Below are positions 10,370-22,857 of a stretch of 64,000 nt of DNA, piece by piece. The notes below the pieces were generated by a model. It saw only the letters and a list, made by a program, of their open reading frames with translations, searched no databases and was not told the origin of the DNA. Every line of letters starts with the position of its first letter. Within the stretch, counting starts at the first letter, position 1. The position numbers and the translations under genes were made by a program. This DNA is from Acorus gramineus (Eukaryota; Streptophyta; Magnoliopsida; Acorales; Acoraceae): assembly GCA_030737835.1 (NCBI GenBank), contig CM060857.1:6264746-6328745 (forward strand), written 5' to 3'.

Positions 10370-11484
10370 CGCATTAAAGGAAGGTTAAAAAAAAAAAAAA
10401 AGACAAACAAAGCTCGTCTCAAAAGCTGTCATTCAATCCCCAAAAACCTCAACTTGGCCTCTCGAAATTGGGATTTTCATTATTTTTATGATGTCCGAGA
10501 GAATTTGAAAATCTTTTATTAGTAACCGTTATTGGGTTTTCGAAAGAGCCTCTCTTTCTCTTCCTACGTGTGGATTAGTGGGTGAGTTTTACTATTCTTT
10601 TAACTTAAATGTATGTGAGATTTTGAGTCTAGATTGGTTTTGGGTATCTGAAAAAGATGTTCCTTTTTGGGTTCTGAAGGGGTCTGTTAGGCCTTGAAAG
10701 CTGAGGTTTTTGAGCTTAGAAGCTGTGATCGTTAATGGTTTTTTTTCCCCCGTACCGTCATGTGTAGCTTATCTTGTATTTGGTCTTATATTTTGTGTGT
10801 CATGAAGTATATTTTAGGCATCATTGGTGTTGGAAAAAAAACCCATCTTTTCTATTATGGGTTGTGAGGATTTTGAAAGTATTAAAGCTGGGATATTTTG
10901 AAACAGAGAAGTTGGGATTTGTTTCTATTTTTATGTTTTAATTGGAAACAAAGCACCCATATCTTCAACTATTGTGAGGAAGGTGAATAGGCGGCACATT
11001 TGGCATTGAAAGAGAGAGCACTTTTATTTTGGGATTTGATGAAGTAACCCTTTTGGTTGTATGATTCATTGGTACTTAGAACACAGGTTCTGATTGGATA
11101 AGATCTTTATTCTTTATAGTCTCTCATTACATCTTTGAAAAACTGTTATGGCAAAACTCTTTTGTGGGTTTCTTTTGAGTAGAATAGATTGCACGGTGGA
11201 TTTATACAAGCCCTTAATTGGTTTTGCAGTGTTCAAGCTAATCCTGCTTTCACTAAATTACTCAAAGAATAGCAGTTTTCATGCAAAATCCATTGGCATG
11301 AAGAGCAAACTGTAGATAAAGGTATTCTATGAATGATTCTCACCTTCAACTTCATTATGCAGTTTTTGTTTTTTGTTGTGGAAATTTCATATTTTTTTAG
11401 TTTGGTTTCTTTGGATGCTGATTTTGGGACCTTAATTTAAATTATAGGCTATTACATAACAAAGATTTTTGAAAAAAAATCACA
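10370..11484 (+). other. 5' UTR with two introns of the IPGA1/CHUP1-like gene
   Basis: A donor GTGAGTTT at 10582 follows a CT-rich stretch typical of a plant 5' UTR. An acceptor TTTTGCAG at 11222-11229 opens a possible second leader exon, 11230-11321, with donor GTATTC at 11322. A third acceptor ATTATAG (11441-11447) opens the leader segment directly before the ATG at 11485. The 5' end near 10370 is a guess. Confidence 0.45.
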
Positions 11485-14400
11485 ATGAGAGAAGAAGCAC
11501 CTACAGAGAACCGATTGAAGACCAGTAGGTTTTCTGATCAAAATCAGGCAGTAAGGGTTAATGGTGGTAAAACCAATATGAACACATCAAAGCCAAGGTC
11601 CAGTTCTGCGTGGGGATCTAATATAGTTAAAGGGTTCTCGACTGACAAGAAGATGAAACAACAATCTGCAATCCCCACAAAGAAGCCACCTCTCACAAGT
11701 TCGGACATAGTTAATCAGAAGAACCAAGTATCATCATGTAATTCTCGAATGAAGCGCTCCATCATTGGTGACTTCACGTTCTTGGCAAATGCAACACAAG
11801 TGCATCCACATTCGCTCGATTGCCATCGAACAAAGTCAACTGCTTCAAGGGACTTGTTGCTTGAGCTTGACCATTTGACGAATGAGCTTCGAGAATCTAA
11901 AGAGAGGGAGTTGATTCTACAATCTGAGCTTCTTGAATGTAAAGAGAAGTTGAAGACAAGTGAGCTAGAGAGGGAGCTTGATGAGAAGAGGAGTGAAATT
12001 GAAAGTCTTGCCTGTAAAGTCAATCTGCTAGAAGCTGAGAAAATGAGCCTAAGTGAACAGTTGGGTTCTTTATCTTTGGTAGTGGAACACCTCGAAGATG
12101 CTTCAAGGAGAGAAGATTGTCAAAAATCGAAACTCGGTCAAAAAGGAGATGAAAGAGTGAGCTCGCAAAAGAATCCAGAGATGGAAGTCCTTGAATTGCG
12201 TCGCCTGAACAAGGAGCTCCAACTTCAAAAGAGAAATCTTGCTTGCATGTTATCTTCAGCTGAATCCCAACTTGACGCTGTTGCAAAGGTTTCTGAGGTA
12301 TGATAATCAAATATTATGCAAATCTCACTGTTTTCTTTGACACCATCTACGGAGAACCAATTGTCAAACTGATTTTTTTCCTTCAAAATCATTTTCAGAT
12401 AATCGGTTTCCAAACAATTTTGTTTTTTTTTTTTGAATTTTAGCTTTTCGTTCGGCATTTTAATTATTGTTTTAAAATCCAACAAAACAACAATTATAAA
12501 ACATCCGATTGAGAGTAGACTTTATGAAAAAGCTGGATGAGAGCAGCTCTTATGAAAAAACTGTTTTTGAAAAATGGTTCCAAAGGAGGCCTTACATTAT
12601 ACCATGGGCATGCCTTATGTGTTCAGCACAAAATATGCATTTAGTCTTTACAACCAACATGTATAAATTCACACTAGCATTTTATTGAAAGTACACATAT
12701 TTGCATTGAAAATGTTGAAATAATCGTGAATAATACCATAAAACAGTGTTATCCAATGCCTTGATTGCCTTCTCTAAGTTTTTTTTTCTTTCTTTTTTGA
12801 TATTGGAGGGACTCCCTGTGGCTGACCTTACGGTCGAGCTGGGAAGGCTACCTCCGCCTGTTTGCCCCGGTCCCACGGAAAAGTCTTTCGTTTCTCTTAG
12901 TATTTGTTGCTCTATTAACTTCATAAAATTGTGCTGGTCTTATTTTCTTTATTCAATGTTGTTATCTAATTCTCATACTTGTACTGAATGCTTTTCAATC
13001 TAGAGTGAGTTGGTGGCCAAGGTTGTAGCAGAAGCTTCAATTTTAAGGCACACAAATGAGGATTTGTGTAAGCAAGTTGAAGGTCTACAAATGAGCCGCT
13101 TCAACGAGGTCGAGGAACTAGCATACTTGCGTTGGGTTAATTCCTGCTTACGTAGAGAACTTTGCAATTCTGATAATCAACCTAGACAGACATCTATAGC
13201 TGATTTAGATGATATCTCAAGTCCAAAATATCAGATGACTGTACACAATGAGAGCTCACCATGTTGTCCGAGCACATCTGGATCACTCGATTGCTCGGTG
13301 AAGAAGATAATGAGATCATATAAAACCAATGAGAATTTGCAGGCTTTGGAATGTCAGCATCTCTTAGATGATGAATGGGAAGCGCAGCTAGACCACAGCC
13401 CAAGAAGAAGACATTCCATTAGTGGATTAAATGGTTGCTCAAAGGATATAGTACTAAACAAAAGGAGGCAGTCTGATGGCTTTAATTGCTCATTAGACAT
13501 AGAAAATGTGCCTTCAATCAAGGATAGACAACAGCAGATTGCCCAAAAGTATGAATTAGGCATTGTTCAAAGCCCAAGGCTTTCTGTAAACAGGCTGGAG
13601 ACCAACAAGACTGCAGCTTTAGATGTTGAGAAGCGCGCATTACGTATTCCAAATCCTCCTCCACGACCATCCATTTCAAATCCTGCTGTAGTAAAGAGAG
13701 ATGGATTAACTGTAGTAGCACCACCACCACCACCACCTCCACCACCACCACCACCTCCACCTCCACCTCCTCTTCCTAAGTCGTCGGTGAAAGAGCCAGG
13801 GGTCATGCAGAGAGCACCTCAGGTGGTTGAGTTGTATCATTCACTTATGAAGAGGGATTCAAGAAAGGATTCTTCCAGTGGAGGAATATGTGATGGTCCA
13901 GATGTTGGGAATGTCCGTAGTAGCATGATTGGAGAGATTGAGAATCGGTCTTCTCATTTACTTGCTGTAAGTCAGTTTCTTTTGCTTTTTTTTGTTTTTG
14001 TTTTTGTTTTAGAAGAGAATAAAATGAATCTAATATGGATATTGTTATGTATTTAGATAAAAGCAGATATTGAAACTCAAGGAGAGTTTGTGAACTCATT
14101 GATAAAGGAGGTAAATGGCGCAGTATATCATGACATTGAAGATGTTGTCGCGTTTGTGAAGTGGCTTGATGATGAGCTTTGTTTCCTGGTAAGTAAAATA
14201 TTACAATGCCTTATGTAGCGTTTGGAAACATGTTTAGGTCACATTTGATGATTTTACTTTTGCATGAATTATACTTAAATATATTTCCAAATGGCCCAAG
14301 TGGTCCCCATTTTTGAAGAAAACAAAATAAGAATAAGTTTTTAGTTATATCTGACGAAAAAATGATCTTTTCCATGAATGTAACAAAAGTATGCTTTATG

Positions 14401-17131
14401 AAAATCTAATTTCAAAAGAAGCTTCAAGCAAAAAACTATGATTCAAACTCATTTCCAAATGCTACCAAATCTCGTAAAATAATTCCAAGAACTCATGGGA
14501 GGCATTTTTATTGTTGTATTTGTAAAGGTGGATGAGAGGGCAGTTTTAAAGCACTTTGATTGGCCAGAGAAGAAAGCTGACACTTTACGTGAAGCAGCAT
14601 TTGGTTATCGAGACCTTAAGAAGTTGGAATCTGAGGTTTCACATTTTGAAGATGATCCACGGCTTCCTTGTGATGTAGCATTGAAGAAAATGGCAGCCAT
14701 ATCTGAGAAGTAATTGTCTATATTTTCCATATTCAGTTGCAACAGAAGGAAAATCTTCAGATTTTTTTTATTGTTGCTTTTGACATTGTTTACTGTCCGA
14801 AATTACTGTGATGTGTTTGCTGTTCTTCTGAGTCAACAAATTAATGCTGAACACAAAATTCCAGGATGGAGCGTAGCGTGTATAACCTTCTAAGGACTAG
14901 AGACATGACGATGCGTCACTGCAAAGAATTTCAAATTCCAACAGATTGGATGCTTGATACTGGTATCATCCGCAAGGTGCATATCTTTTTGATTCCATGC
15001 TTTAGTTGAATATATCATCTCATGTTACATGAGTGGCGGAATTCATGAACCCGATAAACAGTTTTTTTTTTTTTTTATCAAATCATAATCATGTGGATCT
15101 ACATTTTTATTATGTGCGATAAATTCATTGATCTTGCTTTGGTTTGATAAGTTTATTGTAAATTATAGCATTCTACTTTATGTATTTAACTCAACATAGT
15201 TAATGGAGGTATAGGCTTTTCCAAGTCCGGATGAGCTTGAGCTTGTCCAGCAATTGCAAAATGTGGCTGGCCATTTTCATTTCAAGTAGAAGTGCTTACT
15301 GAATTGGGTCTTTCAGACTCAACTATGTCATGCTAGGTCTGGCAATATACTGGCCTTGAGCTGATCTCTGTTTGCTCTTTCTGAAAATTCAAACATTCTT
15401 GTGCCTTGCAAATTGTATTAGAAAATTCCCTTTACTGCTTCTCTGTCTCTGTTTAGAACTACTTTCAAAACTATTTTTTTTCATATATTCTACCCTCAAC
15501 CGTTTTTTTTTTTTTTTCATAAACACTTTTTGTTGACTTTTAACACATGAAAAACCAAAAGATAAAAAAATAACGCGAAACCAATTATTTGAAAATTGAT
15601 CTTGTAAAATTAGTTTGACAATTGGTTCCAAACAAGATCCAAGTTCATAATAGCTAACACTTTAGATTTGTACTAAACCACCTCTTCCAACTTTGGAAGA
15701 GATAACCCATCTTCATCGGGGGCTCCTGGGTTCAAGTCTTTCTCTTGTTGATAGGAGACGACTCAACCAGGTAAAATGCTTATCCAAAGGAAAAACTCAT
15801 ATTTGTTTTTCTCCATCTGTATTTGGCAGCATCTGTAGTCTGATTTCTATTTATAATTATAATCATCTGTTGATGGATATTTTGAATATTTCTGCCTGTT
15901 CTTGTTCTTGCTTTTAGGAAAGCATATGGAGCGATTACTAATTCTTATTCTCATGTTGAGTTATGCTATTTAATGTTTTCAGATAAAATTTGCCTCAGTC
16001 AAGTTGGCGAAGAAATACATGAAAAGAGTCGCCATGGAGCTTCGATCCATCCAAGCATCTGAAAAGGATCCTGCATTAGACTACATGCTGCTTCAAGGAG
16101 TGAGATTTGCTTTCAGAGTACACCAGGTAATGAATAGCCACAAAAATGCAACTCTATCACATTTGTCTTGCACAATTCATGTGGTTGGTCATGAATAAAA
16201 TTATGGCTTTATAGTGACTTTTGATGCAACCATATTTGAAAAGTCAGTGGTAGTTATTTTTGTGGTGAGAATGGTGGTCTTTCATAATGGTGGCTATACT
16301 AATTTGTTGTTGGTGATAGTGATTATGGTGGAGCTGGTTGTACCACTAGTTTTGTAGTGCATGGCAGCCTATTCACAATTGGAAGATGGCATTCCCACAG
16401 TTCATTTTGCATACCACACGGTTTAATTTTTTTAAAAGTATATACTTGATTAATGAAGTACATATTTTTACAAAAAAAGTACATACTCAAATGAATTAAA
16501 TGAATAATTTTTACACTTTTTGTAATATAGTATATATTAGCATGGTATAATTTACACTACGTTAGGTGATATCATATACTGCGTTGCGTTGGGTGACATG
16601 ACGTTTGTAGGAATGATTGCGGAAGTATTTTGCATGTAATATTTATACAGGTTGAAAATTTTCATTTTAATAACATGGGTATCAACACGTTTGAAGAGTC
16701 TTGCTCTTTATTAACCTTGTTACCTAATGGACTGTGTTATCGATAATTGGTATAGTAAACCTGTACTTTTCAATAAAAGTTCAATTCCTGTTAAATTAAT
16801 AATGCATGCAATATTCGTATTAAACACATGTTAAACATATATTTATCAATGATGTCATGGGGATCATGAATTTGATCTAGATGTTGCTGATTTTGCATGT
16901 CATAATTAATTCACTGAAGATTTTCTCTGCTTCAAGAATACTGTGAAGTCTCCCTACTTGTATTTTCATGCAGGGATATTCCTGATTGCATAGAGGGTTG
17001 TCTATTTAAACATTTCATATATGCTGATACGGTAAGGACATGAAATGCAGTTTGCAGGAGGATTTGATGCAGAGACGATGCATGTGTTCGAGGAGCTTCG
17101 AAAACTTTCCCACGTCCGTAAACTGAACTAA
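11485..17131 (+). CDS. IPGA1/CHUP1-like protein, 808 aa, 7 coding exons
   Basis: Exons by reading frame and GT-AG sites: 11485-12297, 13004-13966, 14057-14188, 14528-14709, 14865-14976, 15983-16126, 17051-17131; all phases join cleanly. The N-terminal ~120 residues are polar and basic. A coiled coil spans about 120-300 (LLLELDHLTNELRESKEREL onward). Seventeen prolines in a row lie at 511-527. The C-terminal ~170 residues form the conserved CHUP1-type module, with VVAFVKWLDDEL, LKHFDWPEKKADTLREAAF, YMLLQGVRFAFRVHQ and FAGGFDAETMHVFEELRKL. In this plant family CHUP1 links chloroplasts to actin, while IPGA1-type members associate with microtubules and affect anisotropic growth. The coil, polyproline and C-module order suits the IPGA1-like branch. 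No N-terminal hydrophobic anchor is seen, unlike true CHUP1. The gene appears intact. Confidence 0.9.
12330..12600. repeat. Intronic repeat related (inverted) to 15450-15660
   Basis: AACCAATTGTCAAACTGATT here pairs with AATTAGTTTGACAATTGGTT in intron 5. Both copies also carry similar poly-T stretches. It is probably a MITE-derived fragment in intron 1. The limits are approximate. Confidence 0.4.
12779..12892 (+). repeat. Short interspersed repeat, copy A (intron 1)
   Basis: GGGACTCCCTGTGGCTGACC ... GGAAGGCTACCTCCGCCTGT recurs, inverted, at 43375-43455, where the matching phrase is ACAGGCGGAGGTAGCCTTCC. The higher GC and the T-rich edge suggest a SINE or short MITE. No pol III boxes could be assigned. 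Confidence 0.5.
14216..14464. mobile_element. MITE in intron 3
   Basis: Terminal inverted repeats TAGCGTTTGGAAAC and CATTTCCAAATGCTA bound 249 bp with no ORF. It sits inside the intron 14189-14527. The target duplication is not evident. Confidence 0.5.
15450..15660. repeat. Intronic repeat related (inverted) to 12330-12600
   Basis: See the intron-1 copy. This copy carries TTTGACAATTGGTTCCAAAC and poly-T tracts and lies in intron 5. Confidence 0.4.
15675..15775 (+). repeat. Possible tRNA-derived SINE fragment
   Basis: CTCCTGGGTTCAAGTC resembles a pol III B box (GGTTCRANNC) inside a unit of higher GC within intron 5. The A box is not clear, so this is weak. Confidence 0.2.
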
Positions 17132-18426
17132 AAGCAAGGAAATATTGTGAATTCTGATGCTTACGATCTTGGTTAGCTCTCATGAAACTTAGCTGTAAAA
17201 TGGATTGGAATATTGAGATAGGAGTGAGAAATTTCAGAGGTTTTGATACATTGAAGCATTTAAACATTACTACACAGTTTTTTTGGTTGGAGTATAGAGA
17301 AAAAAAATGCTTTCTATATCATATTATGAGTTAGTGTTTCATTCAATGAATTTCTGTGGATCACAAATCAGTGAATTTGAGAATGTGATATCAGGGAATC
17401 AATGGTCTTTCACATAAAATAAGGTATAAGAACACTCATACTTGGATATGAAATACTTCTAATCCTTTTTCAGTACTGCTAATTTCCTTTTTGAGCACTT
17501 GGATGGACTAATGTCTGAATCATCATTTCAGTTGCCTCTCATGAACTTTTATACTGGAATTATGTCATTCATAAGCTCTCCATAATGCATTTATACTTGA
17601 GCATATCTCTCAAGCATAGTTTGGTAAGACAACTGTCAACATAAAAATGGGATAATGGTTAGAGAACAACTTATCCTATTTCACATAAAAAAAATCTGAA
17701 TAAATTTCATGTATTTGTCTTCTATTTTGAATGGAGATTGGGTATAATTTCACACATAAAGGTAAGTGTAATATTTATCATATTCGTTTATTCACCCCAA
17801 TTTCAGCCTATGCCAGTGCTATTCCTGTAGCCAAACAGGCAAGACGAGTTATTCACCTGGGGCAACTATGCAAATGATGCTTTTCGTTGTGCAGTTGTTG
17901 CCCTCAGATGAAACATATTTTTATTGAGTGTCCCATGCCTAAGGAAGCTTTAACACATCATGGAATAGTTTTGAGGGTTCTTTGGTGACAGCTTATACCA
18001 AATGTGAGGAAGCGTGCGAAAGTCTAAACATATTGATAACAAGAGTAAAAGAGTCTTGTTACACACAATTTAGTTTTTTAGCCTCAACTTTAGTCTCATA
18101 TATCTATGATTGTTAGTGTTTTACACTCTCGTTTTGTACCTCGTTATAATTTTTTCACATTTTCAATAAACTGATTCATGTAATTCATTGGAGTATTAAC
18201 TACATTGTTTTAATATAAAAACATATATTTCATTAGACGAAGCGTATAACATTTTAAAAAAATTAAAACACTTGAGTCTAGGATTGGGGTTAAAAAAAGG
18301 AATGTACAAGACATTTTTAGGAGTAGAAATGTCAAGTACCTCAAGTGCTCGCCCACACCATATGTTGAGTCATATATATGATTAGCTTGTAAAACCTTTA
18401 TTTAGATGAGACTCCATATATATTTA
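17132..18426. other. Gene 3' flank, AT-rich, no gene seen
   Basis: Contains the 3' UTR of the IPGA1/CHUP1-like gene and then AT-rich sequence up to the LTR at 18427. No long frame, terminal repeat or RNA gene recognised. Confidence 0.5.
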
Positions 18427-21014
18427 TGTCACGCCCCAGGGCGGCCGTCCCTGGGATGCGGCAAGGGTATATATGATATCAGCAGTCTATACAGGAGGTC
18501 AATAACATACCCTAAATAACATCAAAAATAACAACACAGACAACAATGAGGCTGACATGATATATACACAAATAGCGGAAGCTAAAAGACTGAATCTGTA
18601 ATTCAAAGACATATTACAGACTCGATACATAATCAACTGTCCTGTGAGAGCCAATATACATACACGACATCCAATATAATACAAACGGGTGCCCAAGCAC
18701 GGAAATATAATACATACAATAAAAAAGGGATGCTGATAGCCTCTAACACTCGCGGGAACGTGACGCTGCTCCGCTACTGCTGACGTGCCTCGGGGAGCTC
18801 CTCCTGTGAATCCGAGTCAGATAGCACTGGAGAAAAATATATGTGAGGGGTGAGCCACACGCTCAGTGAATAGCACAACCCATGCATCACAATTCATATT
18901 AACCTCAAATCATTCATAGCCTCTAAGTGGCAACAACTACACAAACCAGTGGGTCGCTCATCGCCAACCCACTACACCCTCACCCTCACCCTCAAACTGG
19001 TGACATGGTCTTTTGGGACTGACTAGGCTGTTAATCGCCCTTGGTCCACCGATAGCCTCTCCTCCACACCGTAGCTCGCCTGGTCTACTCCCACATTTAG
19101 CACAGTCCGAAACCAAATCAGGAGGTGCCTACTGATGGGAGCCCTCTGTCAGGAAGGCCTGTCTAACGCTGAGAAGTTCTTACACGGATCCAACGAAGGG
19201 GAGAGAAACAGCCTACCCACACGGATATGATCCACTTGGATCCGCTGACACCGATCTCATCTCTACAATGTCATGAATTTTCATGAATTCCTCCGGGGCG
19301 CATAACTAAGATGCGGGGAGACACATATTATAACAACAAGTGATAATATTCTCTAAGGCATGCTCACATTTAATTTAACTGAATTAAACTAGGTGGGAAC
19401 ATGCACAGGTCGGGGCAAGGTGTCTAGGCATGCATATATCATAAATATGATGTAAGGGTGCGTATCCCTAGCATACAAAGTCTAAGGTGGCATGGATATA
19501 TCATATTTATCATGCATGCATAGCTAAGGTGGCATGGATACAACAAAATATTCATGCAAGGCATAGTTTACAATTTATACTAGCTAATATGCAACTATGG
19601 TGCCCCAGGGGAGGGCAATGCACGCCTACGTGCATCGAACGCCTCCCAACTGGGTTGGGTTGTCCCACTCACCAATACCTGGGTCATCACGTGACCGTCC
19701 GTCAAGATCTGCAAGACAGGGTATTAAACACGGTGAGTAAAATACACAATACATACAAAAATACGCTAAAAATACCCAACACTCGGACAAACGTACATAC
19801 GGCCCGTACGCACGCGAGTCCGAGCACCCCGACTCACCCAAACCCCCGGGCAGCCATACGCACGGCCACCCGCCCCGGGCGCACAGCCGCGCCCCAGCCC
19901 GCGCGCCCAGACGCACTGCCGAGCCCCCTGCCCGCATGCCCGGACACGCTGCCGAGCCCCTGCCCGCACGCCCAGACATGCTGCCGCGCCCAGCCCGCAC
20001 GCCCAGACACACCGCACGCTCGGGCGCACGCACGCGCGCACCGCGCGTCCAGCCCCGGATGCACCCGCGCGCACTCCCCGCTCGCCCTGCGCTCACTGCG
20101 CCCCCTGCGCAGCAACCGCACTTCGCCCGCTCGCCCCGCGCACTGCGCCCCCTGCGCAGCACCCGTGCGCACGCCCGCGCGCACGCGCGCGTGCCCTGCC
20201 AGCTCGCCCGACAGCGCGCCTGCCCAGCGCCTGCCTGCCTGCGCGCACGCGTCGAGGAGCCCGCACTGCCCGAGCCGACACAACCACCTCCCTCAGCCCT
20301 CCCTCACCCCAAGCACTCATGCTCACCTTCCACACCCAAAAACACCTCCTAGACATGCATCTAGACAAGAAAAGGAAGGAAAGGAAACTCACCCAAAGGG
20401 AGGAAAGGAAGGGGAGGAGATCGGGTGCTCTTCGCGCACCGATTCGCCACCTCCAAGACCACCACCACCAAGATCTCCACTCAGCCAAAGAGGGGCTGAA
20501 AACAGAGGAGAAGAGGGTCCATAAGAGGAGGAAAAACAAAGGGAAATGAAGATCCAAGACCATAGGAAGATAGATCGGGTCCTCACCTTCCTTTTCTCCT
20601 TCTAGGGTTTTTGATTTTAACCACCACTACTAGGTCATATGGGAGTTTAAAGAGAGGGAGAGAGAGAGAGAGAGATTTGGAGAAGAAGATGAATAGGAGG
20701 GGGTCCTATTCTTGGGCGTGGACCTCCTTAAGTCACCACACACACACCACACACACACACACTCACTTATACTTAGGGAAAGATTAGGTTAAGTTAGGTT
20801 TAGGTGAGCTTTGACCCTAGTCAACCCAACCACACTAAAAACCAAAATCATTTGACCAAGTCAAGGTCAACTTTGACCAAGTCAAGTCTCCCAATGACTT
20901 TTCGCTCGGTCAAAACCCGGATACGATTCGGAACTGCGAAATTCTGAAACGTTACCGGAATTCGATGAAATTTTTGTGAGTGACCAGAAGGCTAAAAGTG
21001 ACACATATATAACA
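18427..21014 (-). repeat. 3' LTR of the Tekay element (2588 bp)
   Basis: Bounded by TGTCACGCCC at 18427 and ATATATAACA at 21014 as read on the plus strand. Compared with the 5' LTR it lacks 149 bp, equivalent to 26264-26412, with the short direct repeat GTGA at the junction. The putative leader intron is 19709-20392. Confidence 0.9.
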
Positions 21015-21029
21015 CTCTCCCCCCCTTAG
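21015..21029 (-). promoter_or_regulatory. Polypurine tract
   Basis: On the minus strand AAGGGGGGGAGAG abuts the LTR start TGTTATATATG. This is the expected priming site for plus-strand DNA synthesis. Confidence 0.85.
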
Positions 21030-21049
21030 GAAATTTTGTCCTCAAAATA

Positions 21050-21679
21050 AATACAAAAACATCTAGGAAGGGAAAAGATGCGGATACGCGTCACGCATGG
21101 CGTCCTCAAGCTCCCAAGTGGCCTCGGCACCGGAACGGTGCTGCCATCGCACCTTGACCAACTGGACGGTCTTGGTGCGGAGCCTCTTCTCGCGGTGGTC
21201 CATGATCTCGATCGGCTGCTCCACGAAAGACAAGTCCGGCTCGAAGACGAGCGGCTCGAACGGGATGACATGAGCAGGATCGTGGACTAAACCCCTCACC
21301 TGCGAGACATGGAAGACGTCATGGCCTAAGCCAACTGTGGGGGCAGAGCCATGAGATAGGCCACCTCCCCAACTCCCTCGAGGATGAGGAATGGCCCTTT
21401 GAAACGCGGACTCAGCTTGCCCCGCACACCGAAATGGAAGATGCCCTTCACCGGGGACACCTTCAGGAAGACATGGTCACCAATCTCGAAGACGAGCTCA
21501 CGGCGACGATGATTGGCGTAGCTCTTCTGACGACTCTGAGCGACTCGGATACGCTCGCGAATCGTCTTGACCATCTCTGAGGTCTGGTGGATGATCTCTG
21601 GTCCCTCCCACTGGCGCTCTCTGACCCCGTCCCAACACAAGGGGGACCCGCAACTGCGGCCATAGAGCGCCTCATCCAA
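21050..21679 (-). pseudogene. Integrase C-terminus and chromodomain fragment
   Basis: On the minus strand the reading starts EALYGRSCGSPLCWD and passes SRQKSYANHRRRELVFEIGD, GDHVFLKVSPVKG and GKLSPRFKGPFLILE. It then shifts frame to HDPAHVIPFEPL and ends in a chromodomain-like VKVRWQHRSGAEATWELED...YPHLF. In a full element the DDE core precedes EALYGR. Here it is missing: the RNase H-side text runs straight into EALYGR near 21680-21705. Stops at the frame change make it non-functional. Confidence 0.85.
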
Positions 21680-21704
21680 GATCTTCGGCTTCAGCTCTGC
21701 GTCG

Positions 21705-22643
21705 TCAGGAATGCATACTCGGCCTCTGAACCGCAGGATCCCGTCCTCTCAAATCTGGTAGTCCGGACGCTCGCCCCCGGGCGACGCCTTCGGAGAGGAC
21801 TAGAAAGTGAGGATCCTGCCCCTTAGCCTTGCGGATCTCATCGAGAAGAACGGGCTGCACCACTAGCCTGGCCAAAAAGCCACCCGCAGGAGTCTCTCGA
21901 ATGCTGATCCAGCAAGCGGCCTCCTCCAGAAGCCTCCAACGACGTACAACCATGTGGGCGGCCATGCCCAAGGGCTGCCTGCTGAGAGCATTCGCCACGA
22001 CATTCGCCTTACCCGGATGGTAAGCGATGTCACAATCATAGTCCTTCAGGAACTCGACCCAACGTCTCTGACGCATGTTGAGCTCCGGCTGGGACTGCAA
22101 TTATGTCAAGCTCTTATGATCAGTAAAGAGCTCGAACTCCTCGCCATAGAGGTAATGCCTCCACATCTTCAGCGCAAAGATGATCGCTGCCAACTCAAGG
22201 TCGTGGGTGGGGTAATTCTGCTCATGGGGCTTCAACTGACGCGACGTGTAAGCCACAACCTTATCGTGCTGGATCAGGACGCAACCCACACCCAACCGGG
22301 ATGCATCGGAGTATACTGCGAACCCACTACTCCCAGACAGAAGGGTAAGAACTGGCGCTGAGGTGAGCCTTTGCTTCAACTCCTGGAAGCTCTCCTCGCA
22401 AGACGGGGACCACTCGAACCGGACATCCTTTCGAGTGAGGCGGGTAAGAGGTACATCTATCTTTGAGAAACCCTCGACAAACCTCCAGCAATAACCCGCC
22501 AAGCCCAGGAAGCTCCGAATCTCTGAGGGGTTCGACGGTCGACGCCAATTCGACACGGCGAGCGTCTTGTCCGGGTCCACAGATATGTCCTCGCCGGAAA
22601 TCACGTGGCCCAGAAAGGCCATACGCTCCAACCAAACTCGCAC
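21705..22643 (-). pseudogene. Reverse transcriptase thumb and RNase H fragment
   Basis: On the minus strand it reads [40 protein letters not shown] and then RNase H ([48 protein letters not shown]). A stop at about 22101 is followed by RQRRWVEFLKDYDCDIAYHP and the post-RNase H linker. The palm domain with the catalytic YxDD is lacking. One base appears lost at the 5' edge (KCEF then WLER in another frame). Confidence 0.9.
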
Positions 22644-22850
22644 TTAATCCACCATCTATTGATGCTTCTAAGGTATTCCTTAACTGGAAAAAGAAACCTT
22701 GGGAGGGCACCATGAGGTCCCGATATAGGATATCCCGACAACCAAACAAGGAACACGGAGTACCCTAGCCCGGGTCTCAACGCTGACTTCGCAAGGCCCC
22801 TTAATCAAGAGAAGGAAGACTAGAAGAAGACATCACATTTAATGAACACT
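22643..22850 (-). repeat. LTR-like non-coding module between gag and pol
   Basis: The segment matches part of the LTR (GAGACCCGGGCTAGGGTACT and CTTGTTTGGTTGTCGGGATA in the sense direction; compare 6418-6530). It also matches 61885-62065 of the right-hand element, where the flanking GATGTCTTCTTC and GAAGCATCAA are shared as well. It replaces the gag C-terminus, protease and RT palm. Confidence 0.7.
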
Positions 22851-22857
22851 ACCAACT

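Noticed and set aside
13518..13806. Minus-strand Val- or Gly-rich frames opposite the IPGA1/CHUP1-like gene
   Set aside because: Shadows of the polyproline codon run.
19487..20524. 345-codon plus-strand frame, repeated as 368 codons at 24681
   Set aside because: Antisense to the LTR and crosses the same GC-rich core. The reading is dictated by LTR structure and shows no protein family.
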